This document shows, piece after piece, positions 28,003-36,356 of a DNA stretch of 45,852 nt. Position 1 is the stretch's first letter, and every line of letters begins with the position of its first letter. Origin of the DNA: Deltaproteobacteria bacterium (lineage in GTDB: Bacteria; Desulfobacterota; Binatia; UBA12015). Below the pieces are notes generated by a model. That model saw nothing but the letters and a program-made list of their open reading frames with translations, was not told the origin of the DNA and made no database searches. Location of the stretch: NCBI GenBank assembly GCA_016874715.1, contig VGTK01000018.1:1-45852 (forward strand), written 5' to 3'. A program made the translations under genes and the position numbers.

Positions 28003-29136
28003 ATGACGGAGCGGCGCGATTTCGAGGTGATCGTGATCGGCGCGGGTATCGCCGGTGCATCGCTCGCCTACTTCCTGGCCGAGCAGGGTTGCGGGGACGT
28101 CCTCCTGCTCGAGCGGGAGGCGCAGCTCGCCGTGCACTCGACCGGGCGCAGCGCCGCGACGCTGTCGAGCGCCGATGCGAACCCGACCCTGCTGCGCATC
28201 AAGCAGGCGGCGAAGCCGTTCTTCCTCGCCCCGCCGGCAGGATTCTCCGAGAACCCGGTGCTGCGTGCGAGCGGTGTGCTCGGGGTCTATCCCGAGCCGC
28301 TGTGGAGCAGGCTGCGCTCCGCGCTCGCCGCGCTGCGGGAGACCGGCCTCAACGCGACGCTGCTCGAGCCGGACGAGGTGCTGCGGCGCGTCCCCGCACT
28401 CGAGCGTTCGCAGTTCGCGGGTGGCATCCTGATCCCCGACGACGGCCGCCTCGACGTGCACGAGATCCTGTCCAGCTACCTGCGCCACGCTCGGGCGCGC
28501 GGGGCGATCCTGAAGCTCGGGCAGGAGGTACTCGAGGTCGTCGTCGAGGGCGGGCGCTGCCGCGGCGTCCGCACGCGCGATGAGGTGTTCCGCGCGCGCA
28601 TCGTCGTCGACGCGGCCGGTGCCTGGGCCGGCCAGGTCGCGCGCCTCGCCGGAGCGATGGCGATCGAGCTCGTCCCCCACCGACGCACGATCGTGACCTT
28701 CGCTCCGCCCGCGGGGCTCGCCATCGCCGACTGGCCGATGGTCGCCAGCAGCGCGCACGACCTCTACTTCGCGCCCGAGGCGGGCGATCTCCTGCTCAGC
28801 CCGATGGACGAGGACGCCATGGCGCCTTGCGACCCGTCGCCGGACGACGCAGTGGTGGCCGACGGTCTCGCGCGCTTCGGCAAGCTCGCGCCGGCGCTCC
28901 TGCCGCGATCCCTGAAGCGGCGCTGGTCGGGGCTGCGCACGTTCGCGCCCGACCGGGTGCACGTGGTGGGCGAGGATCCGACGCTGCCCGGGTTCTTCTG
29001 GCTCGCGGGTCAGGGTGGCTGCGGCATCGAGACCAGCCCGCTCGTCGGCCGGGTCGCCGCCGAGCTCGTGCTGCACGGCCGCAGCGACGCCTTCGACACG
29101 GAACTCCTGAGTCCCGCGCGCTTCGCGGTGTCTTAG
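28003..29136 (+). CDS. FAD-dependent D-amino-acid-oxidase-family oxidoreductase
   Basis: A 377-residue DAO-superfamily flavoprotein. The dinucleotide-binding site is VIVIGAGIAGASLAYFLAE near the N-terminus, followed by LLLEREAQLAVHSTGRSAA, typical of the D-arginine/glycine oxidase branch. A second FAD contact is VDAAGAWAGQVARLAG, and the C-terminal FAD segment is FFWLAGQGGCGIETSPLVG. It probably oxidises an amine or D-amino acid. The ATG at 28003 begins the conserved Rossmann strand; the frame extends upstream across the divergent promoter region but without family resemblance. The gene is followed by parE after 85 bp. Confidence 0.9.
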   Translation: MTERRDFEVIVIGAGIAGASLAYFLAEQGCGDVLLLEREAQLAVHSTGRSAATLSSADANPTLLRIKQAAKPFFLAPPAGFSENPVLRASGVLGVYPEPLWSRLRSALAALRETGLNATLLEPDEVLRRVPALERSQFAGGILIPDDGRLDVHEILSSYLRHARARGAILKLGQEVLEVVVEGGRCRGVRTRDEVFRARIVVDAAGAWAGQVARLAGAMAIELVPHRRTIVTFAPPAGLAIADWPMVASSAHDLYFAPEAGDLLLSPMDEDAMAPCDPSPDDAVVADGLARFGKLAPALLPRSLKRRWSGLRTFAPDRVHVVGEDPTLPGFFWLAGQGGCGIETSPLVGRVAAELVLHGRSDAFDTELLSPARFAVS

Positions 29137-29163
29137 GCGACGAACGTCGGCGCGCCCGGCGGC

Positions 29164-29192
29164 TTGACACCCGCGGCGGGCCTCCGTACCAA
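29164..29192 (+). promoter_or_regulatory. Sigma-70-like promoter for parE
   Basis: Perfect -35 TTGACA (29164-29169), 17-bp spacer, -10 TACCAA (29187-29192), placed 29 nt before the GTG start. It is the clearest promoter in the window. Confidence 0.6.
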
Positions 29193-29221
29193 GCGCGCAG
29201 AATCCGGTTGGGGGGTGGCGG

Positions 29222-31132
29222 GTGGCGACGAACTACACGGCCAAGGACATCACGGTCCTCGAGGGGCTCGAGCCGGTCCGGAAGCGTCCGGGCATGTACA
29301 TCGGCGGGGTCGACTCCTCCGGCCTGCACCATCTCCTCTGGGAGATCGTCGACAACTCGGTCGACGAGGCGATGAACGGCCACTGCGACCGCATCGACGT
29401 GGCCCTGCACGCCGATGGAGAGACCATCACGGTCAAGGACAACGGTCGCGGCATCCCGGTCGACATGCACGGCAAGTACAAGAAGCCGGCGCTCGAGCTG
29501 ATCCTGACCACGCTGCACGCCGGCGGAAAGTTCGAGTCGAAGAACTACTACCACTCGGGCGGCCTGCACGGCGTCGGCGCATCGGTCGTCACCGCGCTCT
29601 CCGACCGCTTCACCGTGCGCGTCAAGCGCGATGGCGCGGAGTGGGAGCAGACCTTCTCCCAGGGCAAGGCGACGGCCCGGCTCAAGAAGCTCGGTGGCGC
29701 GCGCGGCAGCGGCACGACCATCGAGTACCACCCCGACCACGAGATCTTCCCGTCGATCAAGCACGACCCGGTGCTCATCGCCGAGCGCCTCGAGGCGAAG
29801 GCCTACCTGCACAAGGGTCTGACGGTGACGTTCGCGAACCAGTCGAAGGGCGGCGAGTCGTTCACCTGGCACTACCAGGACGGCATCCGGGCCTACCTCG
29901 ACAAGCTGCTGGCGACCGGGACCCGGAAGCGCGTTCCGGCAGAGATCTTCTACGCCGAGCGCGAGGGTGACGGTCCGCGCGTCGAGTGCGCACTCGCCTG
30001 GACCGAGGACACCAGCGAGGGGGTGTCGTCGTTCGTCAACAGCATCCCGACCAGCGCGGGCGGCACGCACGAGAACGGTCTCAAGAGCGGCATGGTCAAG
30101 GCCGTACGCAACTACCTCGACGTGCACAACCTCATCCCCCGCGGTCTCCAGATCAACGCCGAGGACGTGCGCGAGGGTGTGGTCGGCCTGCTCTCCTGCT
30201 TCATCCCGAACCCGCAGTTCCAGGGCCAGACCAAGGAGCGGCTCAACAATCCCGAGCTGACGCCCGCGGTCGACGGCTTCGTGCGAAGTGCGCTCGAGAA
30301 CTGGCTGAACGGCAACCGCTCGTCGGCCGAGGCGATCTCGGCACGCGTGATCCTTGCCGCGCGAGCGCGCACCGCGTCTCGTGCGGCGGCAAAGGAGGTA
30401 CAGCGCAAGACCGCCGTCTCGCACCGGCTGAACCTCCCGGGCAAGCTGGCGGACTGCTCCTCGACCGATCCGGCGGAGTCGGAGCTCTTCCTGGTCGAGG
30501 GCGACTCGGCGGGCGGGTCGGCGAAGCAGGGCCGCGATCGCCACTTCCAGGCGATCCTGCCGCTGCGCGGCAAGGTTCTGAACACCGAGCAGGCGTCGCT
30601 CACCAAGGTGCTGTCGAACAACGAGCTGTCCGATATCGTCAAGGCGCTCGGCTGCGGCCTCGGCAAGGAATTCGACTCGAGCCGGCTGCGCTACAACAAG
30701 ATCTGCCTGCTGATGGACGCTGACTCAGACGGCAACCACATCGCGACGCTCCTGATGACGTTCTTCTTCCGCCACATGCCGCAGCTGATCCATGGCGGGT
30801 TCCTCTACCTCGCCGTGCCGCCGCTCTACAGGATCGACATCGGCAAGGAGACGTACTGGGCCAGAGACGACGTCGAGAAGGAGCAGATTCTCGGCAAGCA
30901 CAAGGGCCGTGCCCAGCCGAACGTGCAGCGCTTCAAGGGCCTCGGCGAGATGAATCCGGCGACGCTCAAGGAGACCACGCTCGATCCGAAGAGACGGACC
31001 ATGCTGCGCGTTACGATCGACGACGCGGCTGCGACCGACAGCATGATCCAGACGCTGATGGGGAAGGAAGTCGCACCGCGCTTCCAGCTCATCATGGAGC
31101 GCGCCGTCGGGGTGTCGGACCTCGACGTCTGA
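29222..31132 (+). CDS. parE: DNA topoisomerase (ATP-hydrolysing) subunit B, ParE/GyrB-like
   Basis: A 636-residue type IIA topoisomerase ATPase subunit. The GHKL ATPase has RKRPGMYIGGVDSSGLHHL, EIVDNSVDEA, DNGRGIPVD and the lid GGLHGVGASVVTALS. The transducer follows (SFVNSIPTSAGGTHENG). The Toprim domain has LVEGDSAGGSAKQGRDR and LLMDADSDGNHIATLL; the usual TDADVDG reads MDADSDG, keeping the metal-binding acids. The C-terminal part has VQRFKGLGEMNPATL. The size fits ParE or short GyrB. Its partner is most likely the ParC-like subunit encoded at 19352. The start is GTG at 29222 behind a G-rich GGGGGGTGGCGG. Confidence 0.93.
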   Translation: MATNYTAKDITVLEGLEPVRKRPGMYIGGVDSSGLHHLLWEIVDNSVDEAMNGHCDRIDVALHADGETITVKDNGRGIPVDMHGKYKKPALELILTTLHAGGKFESKNYYHSGGLHGVGASVVTALSDRFTVRVKRDGAEWEQTFSQGKATARLKKLGGARGSGTTIEYHPDHEIFPSIKHDPVLIAERLEAKAYLHKGLTVTFANQSKGGESFTWHYQDGIRAYLDKLLATGTRKRVPAEIFYAEREGDGPRVECALAWTEDTSEGVSSFVNSIPTSAGGTHENGLKSGMVKAVRNYLDVHNLIPRGLQINAEDVREGVVGLLSCFIPNPQFQGQTKERLNNPELTPAVDGFVRSALENWLNGNRSSAEAISARVILAARARTASRAAAKEVQRKTAVSHRLNLPGKLADCSSTDPAESELFLVEGDSAGGSAKQGRDRHFQAILPLRGKVLNTEQASLTKVLSNNELSDIVKALGCGLGKEFDSSRLRYNKICLLMDADSDGNHIATLLMTFFFRHMPQLIHGGFLYLAVPPLYRIDIGKETYWARDDVEKEQILGKHKGRAQPNVQRFKGLGEMNPATLKETTLDPKRRTMLRVTIDDAAATDSMIQTLMGKEVAPRFQLIMERAVGVSDLDV

Positions 31133-31156
31133 GGTGGTCGGGCGCGCGCGCGGTCG

Positions 31157-31270
31157 GATGGAACGCCTTGCCGGCTCCAGCCTTCGTGGCCGGCGAAGCC
31201 GGTGTGAACGTCAGATGGAACGCCGTGCGGGCTCCGTCCTTCGTGGCCGGCGAAGCCGGTGCGGGCGTCA
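31157..31270 (-). repeat. 57-bp tandem repeat, two units, with hairpin core
   Basis: Units 31157-31213 and 31214-31270 differ at about 8 positions. Each starts GATGGAACGCC and contains CCTTCGTGGCCGGCGAAGCC, with the dyad GGCTTCGCCGGCC on the reverse strand, and ends GTCA. The final bases of unit 2 (31268-31270) are the stop codon of the NADH dehydrogenase gene. A related single unit occurs at 22166-22219. Confidence 0.85.
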
Positions 31271-32638
31271 GTCCGCGCTCGCGGCCGCGCTCCCCTGCGC
31301 AGCCGACGCAGGCGTTCCGGTGGTCGCCACCGCACCCCAGAGCGTGCGCCACGAGTCGTAGATGCTCTCGGTGATGAGCCGCGCACCGCGCTGGTAGGTG
31401 AGGTAGGCCCAGGACCACTCGAACAGCACCAGGGCCCGGTTGCGAAAGCCGATCAGGAAGAAGATGTGGATGCCGAGCCAGGCCAGCCACGCGAGCAGCC
31501 CCGACAGCCGGAACCAGCCGATCTCGGCAACCGCTGCGGCGCGGCCGATCGTCGCGAGCGATCCCTTGTCGCGGTAGACGAACGCCTCGGTCGGCCGGCC
31601 GCCGAGGAGACGCAGGACGTTCGCCGCGGCGTGGTCCCCCATCTGCATCGCTGCAGGGGCCACGCCGGGTACGGACTTGCTTCCCTGCTCGAACGCGCAC
31701 AGATCGCCGATGACGAACGCTTCGGGATGCCCTGGCAACGACAGATCGCGCTCGACCACCACCCGCCCGGCGCGATCGAGCGGCAGGCCGAGCGTGCGTG
31801 CGAGCGATACGCCGCGCACTCCTGCGGCCCAGAGCACGGTACGCGCCGCGATGCGCTCCGAGCCCAGGGTGACGCCGTGCGCATCGATGTCGGTGACCAT
31901 CGTCCCGGTCCGCACGTCGACGCCGAGCCGCTCGAGCTGGCGCGCGGCGCTCGCCGACGATGCCTCGCCGTATGCGGCGAGGACGCGCGGCCCCCGCTCG
32001 AGCAGGACCACACGCGCCTCGCGCGGGTCGAAGCGGCGGAAGTCGCGAGCCAGCGTGTGGCGCGCGATCTCGCTGAGGGCACCTGCGAGCTCGACGCCGG
32101 TCGGGCCGCCACCGATCACGACGAAGGTGAGCCACCGGGCCCGCTCGACATCATCCGAAGCACGCTCGGCGGCCTCGAAGGCGAGCAGGACACGCGTGCG
32201 GATCTCGACCGCGTCGTCGAACGACTTGAGCCCGGGCGCGTGTTGCGCCCAGGCCTCGTGCCCGAAGTAGTCGTCGGTCGCACCGGCGGCGAGGATCAGG
32301 AAGTCGTAGCCGATGTCGCCATCCGAGAGCAGCACGCGCCTGGTCGCGAGATCGATCGCCGTGACCTCCGCGAGCAGCACGGTGGTGTTCCGCTGCCGGC
32401 GCAGGATTCCGCGGATCGGTGCCGCGATGTCGCTGGGGTTCAGTCCGGCGGTGGCCACCTGGTAGAGCAGCGGCTGGAACAGGTGGTGGTTGCGCCGATC
32501 GAGGACGGTGACCCGTGCCGGGCTGCTCTTGAGCTGCTGCGCCGCACGGAGCCCGCCGAAGCCGGCGCCGACGATGACGATGTGGCGCCCGGCGGGCGCG
32601 CCGTCGCCGGGCCGGAAGGGTCCATGGTGCGCGGGCAC
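31268..32638 (-). CDS. Type II NADH dehydrogenase (NDH-2)
   Basis: A 456-residue single-subunit NADH:quinone oxidoreductase that passes electrons to the quinone pool without pumping protons. The FAD site is IVIVGAGFGGLRAAQQL (about 20-36), followed by NHHLFQPLLYQVATAGL, a hallmark of NDH-2. The NADH site is VVIGGGPTGVELAGAL, and the second FAD contact is AFVIGDLCAFE with APAAMQMGDHAA. The C-terminus has a hydrophobic membrane-associating segment (LSGLLAWLAWLGIHIFFLIG). The start is GTG at 32638, with a -10-like TAACCT 6 nt upstream. The stop codon lies within the 57-bp repeat. The gene is divergent from rhodanese. Confidence 0.93.
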   Translation of the reverse strand: MPAHHGPFRPGDGAPAGRHIVIVGAGFGGLRAAQQLKSSPARVTVLDRRNHHLFQPLLYQVATAGLNPSDIAAPIRGILRRQRNTTVLLAEVTAIDLATRRVLLSDGDIGYDFLILAAGATDDYFGHEAWAQHAPGLKSFDDAVEIRTRVLLAFEAAERASDDVERARWLTFVVIGGGPTGVELAGALSEIARHTLARDFRRFDPREARVVLLERGPRVLAAYGEASSASAARQLERLGVDVRTGTMVTDIDAHGVTLGSERIAARTVLWAAGVRGVSLARTLGLPLDRAGRVVVERDLSLPGHPEAFVIGDLCAFEQGSKSVPGVAPAAMQMGDHAAANVLRLLGGRPTEAFVYRDKGSLATIGRAAAVAEIGWFRLSGLLAWLAWLGIHIFFLIGFRNRALVLFEWSWAYLTYQRGARLITESIYDSWRTLWGAVATTGTPASAAQGSAAASAD

Positions 32639-32644
32639 CTCGCC

Positions 32645-32673
32645 AGGTTACCACCGCGGGCACCCTTGTCGAA
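32645..32673 (-). promoter_or_regulatory. NDH-2 promoter, leaderless-type
   Basis: On the minus strand: -35 TTCGAC (32673-32668), 17-bp spacer, -10 TAACCT (32650-32645), then only 6 nt to the GTG at 32638. Its -35 overlaps the -35 of the divergent rhodanese promoter. Confidence 0.5.
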
Positions 32674-32694
32674 GGCGGCGGCGACGGCTAGCCC
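32666..32694 (+). promoter_or_regulatory. Rhodanese promoter, leaderless-type
   Basis: -35 TTGTCG (32666-32671), 17-bp spacer, -10 TAGCCC (32689-32694), 6 nt to the ATG at 32701. No Shine-Dalgarno. The two divergent promoters share the 8-bp TTGTCGAA as overlapping -35 elements on opposite strands. Confidence 0.45.
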
Positions 32695-32700
32695 GATGGC

Positions 32701-33021
32701 ATGCCATCCGAAATCAGCGTCCGTGACCTGAGACAGCGCATCGCCGAGCCCGAACCGCCCGTCGTGCTCGACGTGCGGGAGCCGCAGGAGATCGCGATCG
32801 CGCGCTTTCCCGGCGCCGTCGAGATCCCGATGCAGTCCGTGCCGTCGCGCCTGGGGGAACTCGACCGGGGTGCGGAGATCTTCGTGCTGTGCCACCACGG
32901 CATGCGCAGCGCGCACGTCGCGGAGTACCTTTCCGAGCAGGGCTTCACGCGGATCGGCAACGTGACCGGCGGCATCGACGCCTGGTCGTTGCTCGTCGAT
33001 CCGAGCGTGCCACGCTACTGA
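32701..33021 (+). CDS. Single-domain rhodanese
   Basis: A 106-residue rhodanese-fold protein that likely transfers sulfane sulfur. VVLDVREPQEIAIARFPGAVEIPM is the N-terminal signature and LCHHGMRSAHVAEYL is the active-site loop, with cysteine present. The C-terminal NVTGGIDAW is conserved. The length fits the GlpE/PspE-like single-domain class. It is divergent from NDH-2 and overlaps or abuts the downstream hydrolase start. Confidence 0.93.
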   Translation: MPSEISVRDLRQRIAEPEPPVVLDVREPQEIAIARFPGAVEIPMQSVPSRLGELDRGAEIFVLCHHGMRSAHVAEYLSEQGFTRIGNVTGGIDAWSLLVDPSVPRY

Positions 33022-33920
33022 ACTCTTCCGACGGCAGCTCCTTCGCCGTTCCGCTGACGCCACCGGGACGCGCGCTCCGGCTGCAGGTCGACGGCGTCAC
33101 GCTGCACGTGCTCGACCACGGTGCGGCGAGCGAATCCGCGGCCGCGCGCCCTCTTCTCCTGCTGCACGGCGGCATGGGCCATTCGCGCTGGTGGGACTTC
33201 GTGGCGCCCGCGCTGACCGAGGTCGCGCATCCGTTCGCGCTTGACCGCCGCGGGCACGGTGACAGCGACTGGGTCGACCCCGAGCGCTACGGCTGGGAGC
33301 GCGACCTGCTCGACGCCGAGGAGGCGATGCGGCGTCTCAGCGGGCTCCCGTGGATCCTCGCCGGACACTCGCAGGGCGGACTGCTGGCGGTCCATCTCGC
33401 GACACGCGGCAACGTGCCGCTTCGCGAGCTGATCCTGGTCGACGTCCCGCTCGAGCCGCAGAGCCCGAGCCTGCAGCGCGCCGGACAGGCCTTCCGGCGC
33501 ATCCCGCAGATCCGCTATCCGTCGCTCGACGCCGCGGTGCAGCGCTTCCAACCGTTCCCGCCGCAGCATCACGTGCCGCCCGCGGTGCTCGACTACGTCG
33601 CACGCCACAGCTTCAAGCCGGCCGGCGACGGAGACCAGCTGGTCGCGAAGTTCCACTGGAAGTCGTACCAGCGCGACCTGCGCCACGAGGCCAACCCGCT
33701 CGCGGACCATCGTGCGCGCCTGGGCGCGCTGGCGGTGCCGGTGCTGAGCGTCCGAGGTGCGGAATCGACGATCCTGTCGCGCGAAGATCAGGCGGAGCTG
33801 CTGCACACCCTGCGAGACGGATGCGGGATCGAGATCCCGCACGCGACGCACTCCCTGCACGTGGAGCAGCCCGACCTCGTGGCCGCGGCGATACGGGAGT
33901 TCCTGTCCCGGGATGCTTGA
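33018..33920 (+). CDS. Alpha/beta hydrolase
   Basis: About 300 residues. The oxyanion region is LLLLHGGMGHSRWWDFV, the next strand is HPFALDRRGHGDSDW, and the nucleophile elbow is LAGHSQGG with catalytic serine. The C-terminal histidine is in PHATHSLHVEQPD. The substrate is unknown. The start is unusual: no ATG, GTG or TTG lies between the rhodanese stop and the first family beta strand (ALRLQVDGVTLHV). A CTG at 33018 overlaps the rhodanese TGA (CTGA), mimicking the ATGA couplings elsewhere; a GTG inside the first strand (about 33110) would truncate the fold. Confidence 0.85.
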   Translation: MNSSDGSSFAVPLTPPGRALRLQVDGVTLHVLDHGAASESAAARPLLLLHGGMGHSRWWDFVAPALTEVAHPFALDRRGHGDSDWVDPERYGWERDLLDAEEAMRRLSGLPWILAGHSQGGLLAVHLATRGNVPLRELILVDVPLEPQSPSLQRAGQAFRRIPQIRYPSLDAAVQRFQPFPPQHHVPPAVLDYVARHSFKPAGDGDQLVAKFHWKSYQRDLRHEANPLADHRARLGALAVPVLSVRGAESTILSREDQAELLHTLRDGCGIEIPHATHSLHVEQPDLVAAAIREFLSRDA

Positions 33921-33989
33921 CACCGTGCGGCGCGGCGGAGCCCGGCGGCGGGACGCGACCGCCCGTCGCGCGCCGCCGTGGCGCCGTGC

Positions 33990-33995
33990 TAGGAC
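33990..33995 (+). promoter_or_regulatory. -10-like hexamer near the APH-like start
   Basis: TAGGAC preceded by TGC, ending 9 nt before the ATG at 34005. No -35 consensus at 17 bp. Confidence 0.35.
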
Positions 33996-34004
33996 CGGGG
34001 CGTC

Positions 34005-35024
34005 ATGGAGCTGCACGAGCGTCTGACGGGCTACCTGAGCGAGCGCCTTGGAACGGCGGTCCGCGTGTCCGGGTTCGCCCGCAAGAGCGGCGGTGCGTCG
34101 CGTGAGACCTACCTGTTCGACGCCGCCTGGAGCGACGCGGACGGTACCGCAGTCGAGCGCGGCTACGTGCTGCGCCGCGACCCGATCGCGAGCGTCCTCG
34201 AGTCGGACCGCACGCTCGAGGTGCGCGTCCTCGACGCGGCGCACGCGCTCGGTCTGCCGACGCCGAAGGTGGTGTGGCGCGAGCTCACCGGCGACGCCCT
34301 CGAGCGGCCGTTCTGCATCATGGAGCGTCTGCCCGGCACGCCGACGCCGCCGACCTTTCCGGCGGCCTACCCCGTCGAGATGCGGGCGCGCACCGCGGCG
34401 GACTTCGTCTCGATCCTCGCCCGCATCCACGCCGCCGACTGGCGGAGCCACGATCTCGAGGTCCTCGACGACCCGGGCCCCGGAACGGCCGCCGCGCGCC
34501 GCGCGGTCGACCACTGGCGACGGATCTACGAGCAGGACCGCATCGAGGCGCACCCGATCCTCGAGCGCGGCTTCGGCTGGCTCGAGCGCAACGTGCCGGC
34601 GACCGACGCGATCACGCTGGTGCACGGCGACTACCGGAGCGGCAACTACCTGCACGACGAGTCCGGTGCGATCACGGCGATGCTCGACTGGGAGATGGCG
34701 CACTTCGGCGACCCGCACGAGGATCTCGGGTGGGCGGCGATGCCGTACTGGTCGTGCGAGGGCCGCGCCGGAGGGCTCGAGAGCGAGGACGCGATGATCG
34801 CGCGCTACGAGCGGGCGACGGGCACCGTCGTCGACCGCGGCCGCGTGCGCTTCTACAAGGTGCTCGGCACCGTGAAGATGGCGGCGATCTCGCTCACCGG
34901 CGTGCGCAGCATCTGCCAGGCGCGCAGCGCCGAGCCGACGCTCGCGATCGTCGGGATCGTCCTTGGACGCCTGAGCGTCGAGCTGCTCGAGTTGCTCGGC
35001 GTCGGCAGCGCGCGGAAGGGCTGA
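34005..35024 (+). CDS. Phosphotransferase family (APH-like) protein
   Basis: A 339-residue aminoglycoside-phosphotransferase-fold protein. The N lobe starts MELHERLTGYLSERLG and includes GGASRETYLFD. The catalytic loop is LVHGDYRSGNYLHD, the metal-binding loop is AMLDWEMAHFGDP, and CIMERLPGTPTPP is conserved in the ACAD10/FadE36-like branch. In those relatives the domain acts in acyl-CoA metabolism, possibly phosphorylating hydroxyacyl-CoAs, so antibiotic resistance is unlikely. Neighbours (hypothetical gene 5 bp on, then enoyl-CoA hydratase) support a fatty-acid or organic-acid role. Confidence 0.87.
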   Translation: MELHERLTGYLSERLGTAVRVSGFARKSGGASRETYLFDAAWSDADGTAVERGYVLRRDPIASVLESDRTLEVRVLDAAHALGLPTPKVVWRELTGDALERPFCIMERLPGTPTPPTFPAAYPVEMRARTAADFVSILARIHAADWRSHDLEVLDDPGPGTAAARRAVDHWRRIYEQDRIEAHPILERGFGWLERNVPATDAITLVHGDYRSGNYLHDESGAITAMLDWEMAHFGDPHEDLGWAAMPYWSCEGRAGGLESEDAMIARYERATGTVVDRGRVRFYKVLGTVKMAAISLTGVRSICQARSAEPTLAIVGIVLGRLSVELLELLGVGSARKG

Positions 35025-35029
35025 CGGCC

Positions 35030-35527
35030 ATGCGTCCCGACCTCGACGACGTCCTCGCGGGCCTGCAGCGCCTGCTGCTGAACGACTTCCTGCCGGCGCT
35101 CGCGACCAGCGCGCCGTTTCTCGTCGAGCAGGCGATGTACGCGAACCTGCTGCTCGAGTACTGCCGGAAGAGCTGGCCGCGCCTGCACCTGGCGCTCGCG
35201 GAGGAGCACGGCGACCTGTGCGCGACGCTCGCCGCGTCGGCCGGCGCGCTGCGCGGAGAGGCCGCGGCGAAGGATCTCGTCGCCGCGGTGGACGCGGAGC
35301 TCGTGCACGGCGTCACCGACGTCACCCGCACCGCGCTCGACGCGCTGGCCGCCCGCAATCGCACGTTGCGCGACCTGGTCGCGCGCGCGGTGAAGCTCCT
35401 CGACGAGCCGCCGGAGCCTCCGTCCGGACGCGCGTGGTCGGCCGCGCGCGCCGCCGTGGACGCCTACCTCGTGCGCGCCGCCGGCAGGCAGTACGCCGAT
35501 CTGCAGCAGCTCGGCCTCATCTGGTAG
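35030..35527 (+). CDS. Uncharacterised helical protein next to the APH-like gene
   Basis: A 165-residue, mostly helical, leucine- and alanine-rich protein (MRPDLDDVLAGLQRLLLNDF, AMYANLLLEYCRKSW, LVARAVKLLDEPPEPP, YADLQQLGLIW). There is no signal peptide or known motif. It starts 5 bp after the APH-like stop and is followed by enoyl-CoA hydratase after 25 bp, so it is translated as part of that operon. Small helical proteins are often seen beside this APH branch and may be a partner; that is inference. Confidence 0.75.
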   Translation: MRPDLDDVLAGLQRLLLNDFLPALATSAPFLVEQAMYANLLLEYCRKSWPRLHLALAEEHGDLCATLAASAGALRGEAAAKDLVAAVDAELVHGVTDVTRTALDALAARNRTLRDLVARAVKLLDEPPEPPSGRAWSAARAAVDAYLVRAAGRQYADLQQLGLIW

Positions 35528-35552
35528 CGCCGCACCGCCAAGGAGAACACCC

Positions 35553-36356
35553 ATGCCCGATTTCGCAACGATTCGCCTCGAGATCGAGGGACGCACCGCG
35601 ATCCTCACGCTGAACCGCCCCGACCGCTTGAACGCGATGAACCAGCAGATGAAGGACGACCTGCGCGACGCATGGACGATCGTGCGCGACGAACCGGAGA
35701 TCTGGTGCGCGATCGTGACCGGCGAGGGCCGTGCGTTCTCGAGCGGCGCCGACGTCGAGTCGCTCGACAGCGGCGGCTTCCGCAAGATCGACCACTGGCG
35801 GAAGCTCGCCATGATCGAGACCATCCGCGCGCTGCCCACACCGCGCCGCATGGGCGTCATGAAGCCCGTGATCGCGGCGGTGAACGGGCTGGTGAACGGC
35901 GTGACGCTGGATCTCGTGACCGAGGCCGACATCCCGATCGCGTCCGACAAGGCGCAGTTCTTCGATTCGCACGTGTCGCTCGGTTACGTCTCGTCGCACG
36001 AGATGGTGAACATGGCGCGCCGCGTGCCGGTCGCGGTGGCGATGCGGATGGCGCTGCTCGGCGCGAAGGAACGCATGAGCGCCGAGCGTGCGCTCGCCGT
36101 CGGGCTCGTCACCGAGGTGGTGCCGCACGACAGGCTCATGGAGCGCGCCCGAGAGCTCGCCGGGATGATCTGCGAGAACGCGCCGCTCGCGGTGTGGGGC
36201 ACGAAGATGGGCATCCTGCGCGGGCTCGGACTTCCGGTCGAGCAGGCGGAGGAGATCGCCGCCGGCTACCTCGAGGTGGTCGAGCAGAGCGAGGACCACG
36301 CCGAGGGCCCGCGCGCCTTCATGGAGAAGCGGAAGCCGGACTGGAAGGCGCGCTGA
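35553..36356 (+). CDS. Enoyl-CoA hydratase/isomerase family protein
   Basis: A 267-residue crotonase-fold protein. It has the N-terminal strand AILTLNRPDRLNAMN, the oxyanion loop AFSSGADVESL, and NGLVNGVTLDLVTEADIPIAS with SLGYVSSHEMV. The usual catalytic glutamates of true hydratases are not evident (GVTLD, GYVSSHE), so isomerase, hydrolase or another crotonase activity is possible. The start has AAGGAG 8 nt upstream. Its last 38 bp overlap the converging SurA-like gene. Confidence 0.88.
   Translation: MPDFATIRLEIEGRTAILTLNRPDRLNAMNQQMKDDLRDAWTIVRDEPEIWCAIVTGEGRAFSSGADVESLDSGGFRKIDHWRKLAMIETIRALPTPRRMGVMKPVIAAVNGLVNGVTLDLVTEADIPIASDKAQFFDSHVSLGYVSSHEMVNMARRVPVAVAMRMALLGAKERMSAERALAVGLVTEVVPHDRLMERARELAGMICENAPLAVWGTKMGILRGLGLPVEQAEEIAAGYLEVVEQSEDHAEGPRAFMEKRKPDWKAR

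Noticed and set aside
34005..35024. Aminoglycoside resistance gene
   Set aside because: It has the APH fold, but motifs and neighbours match the acyl-CoA-associated branch.
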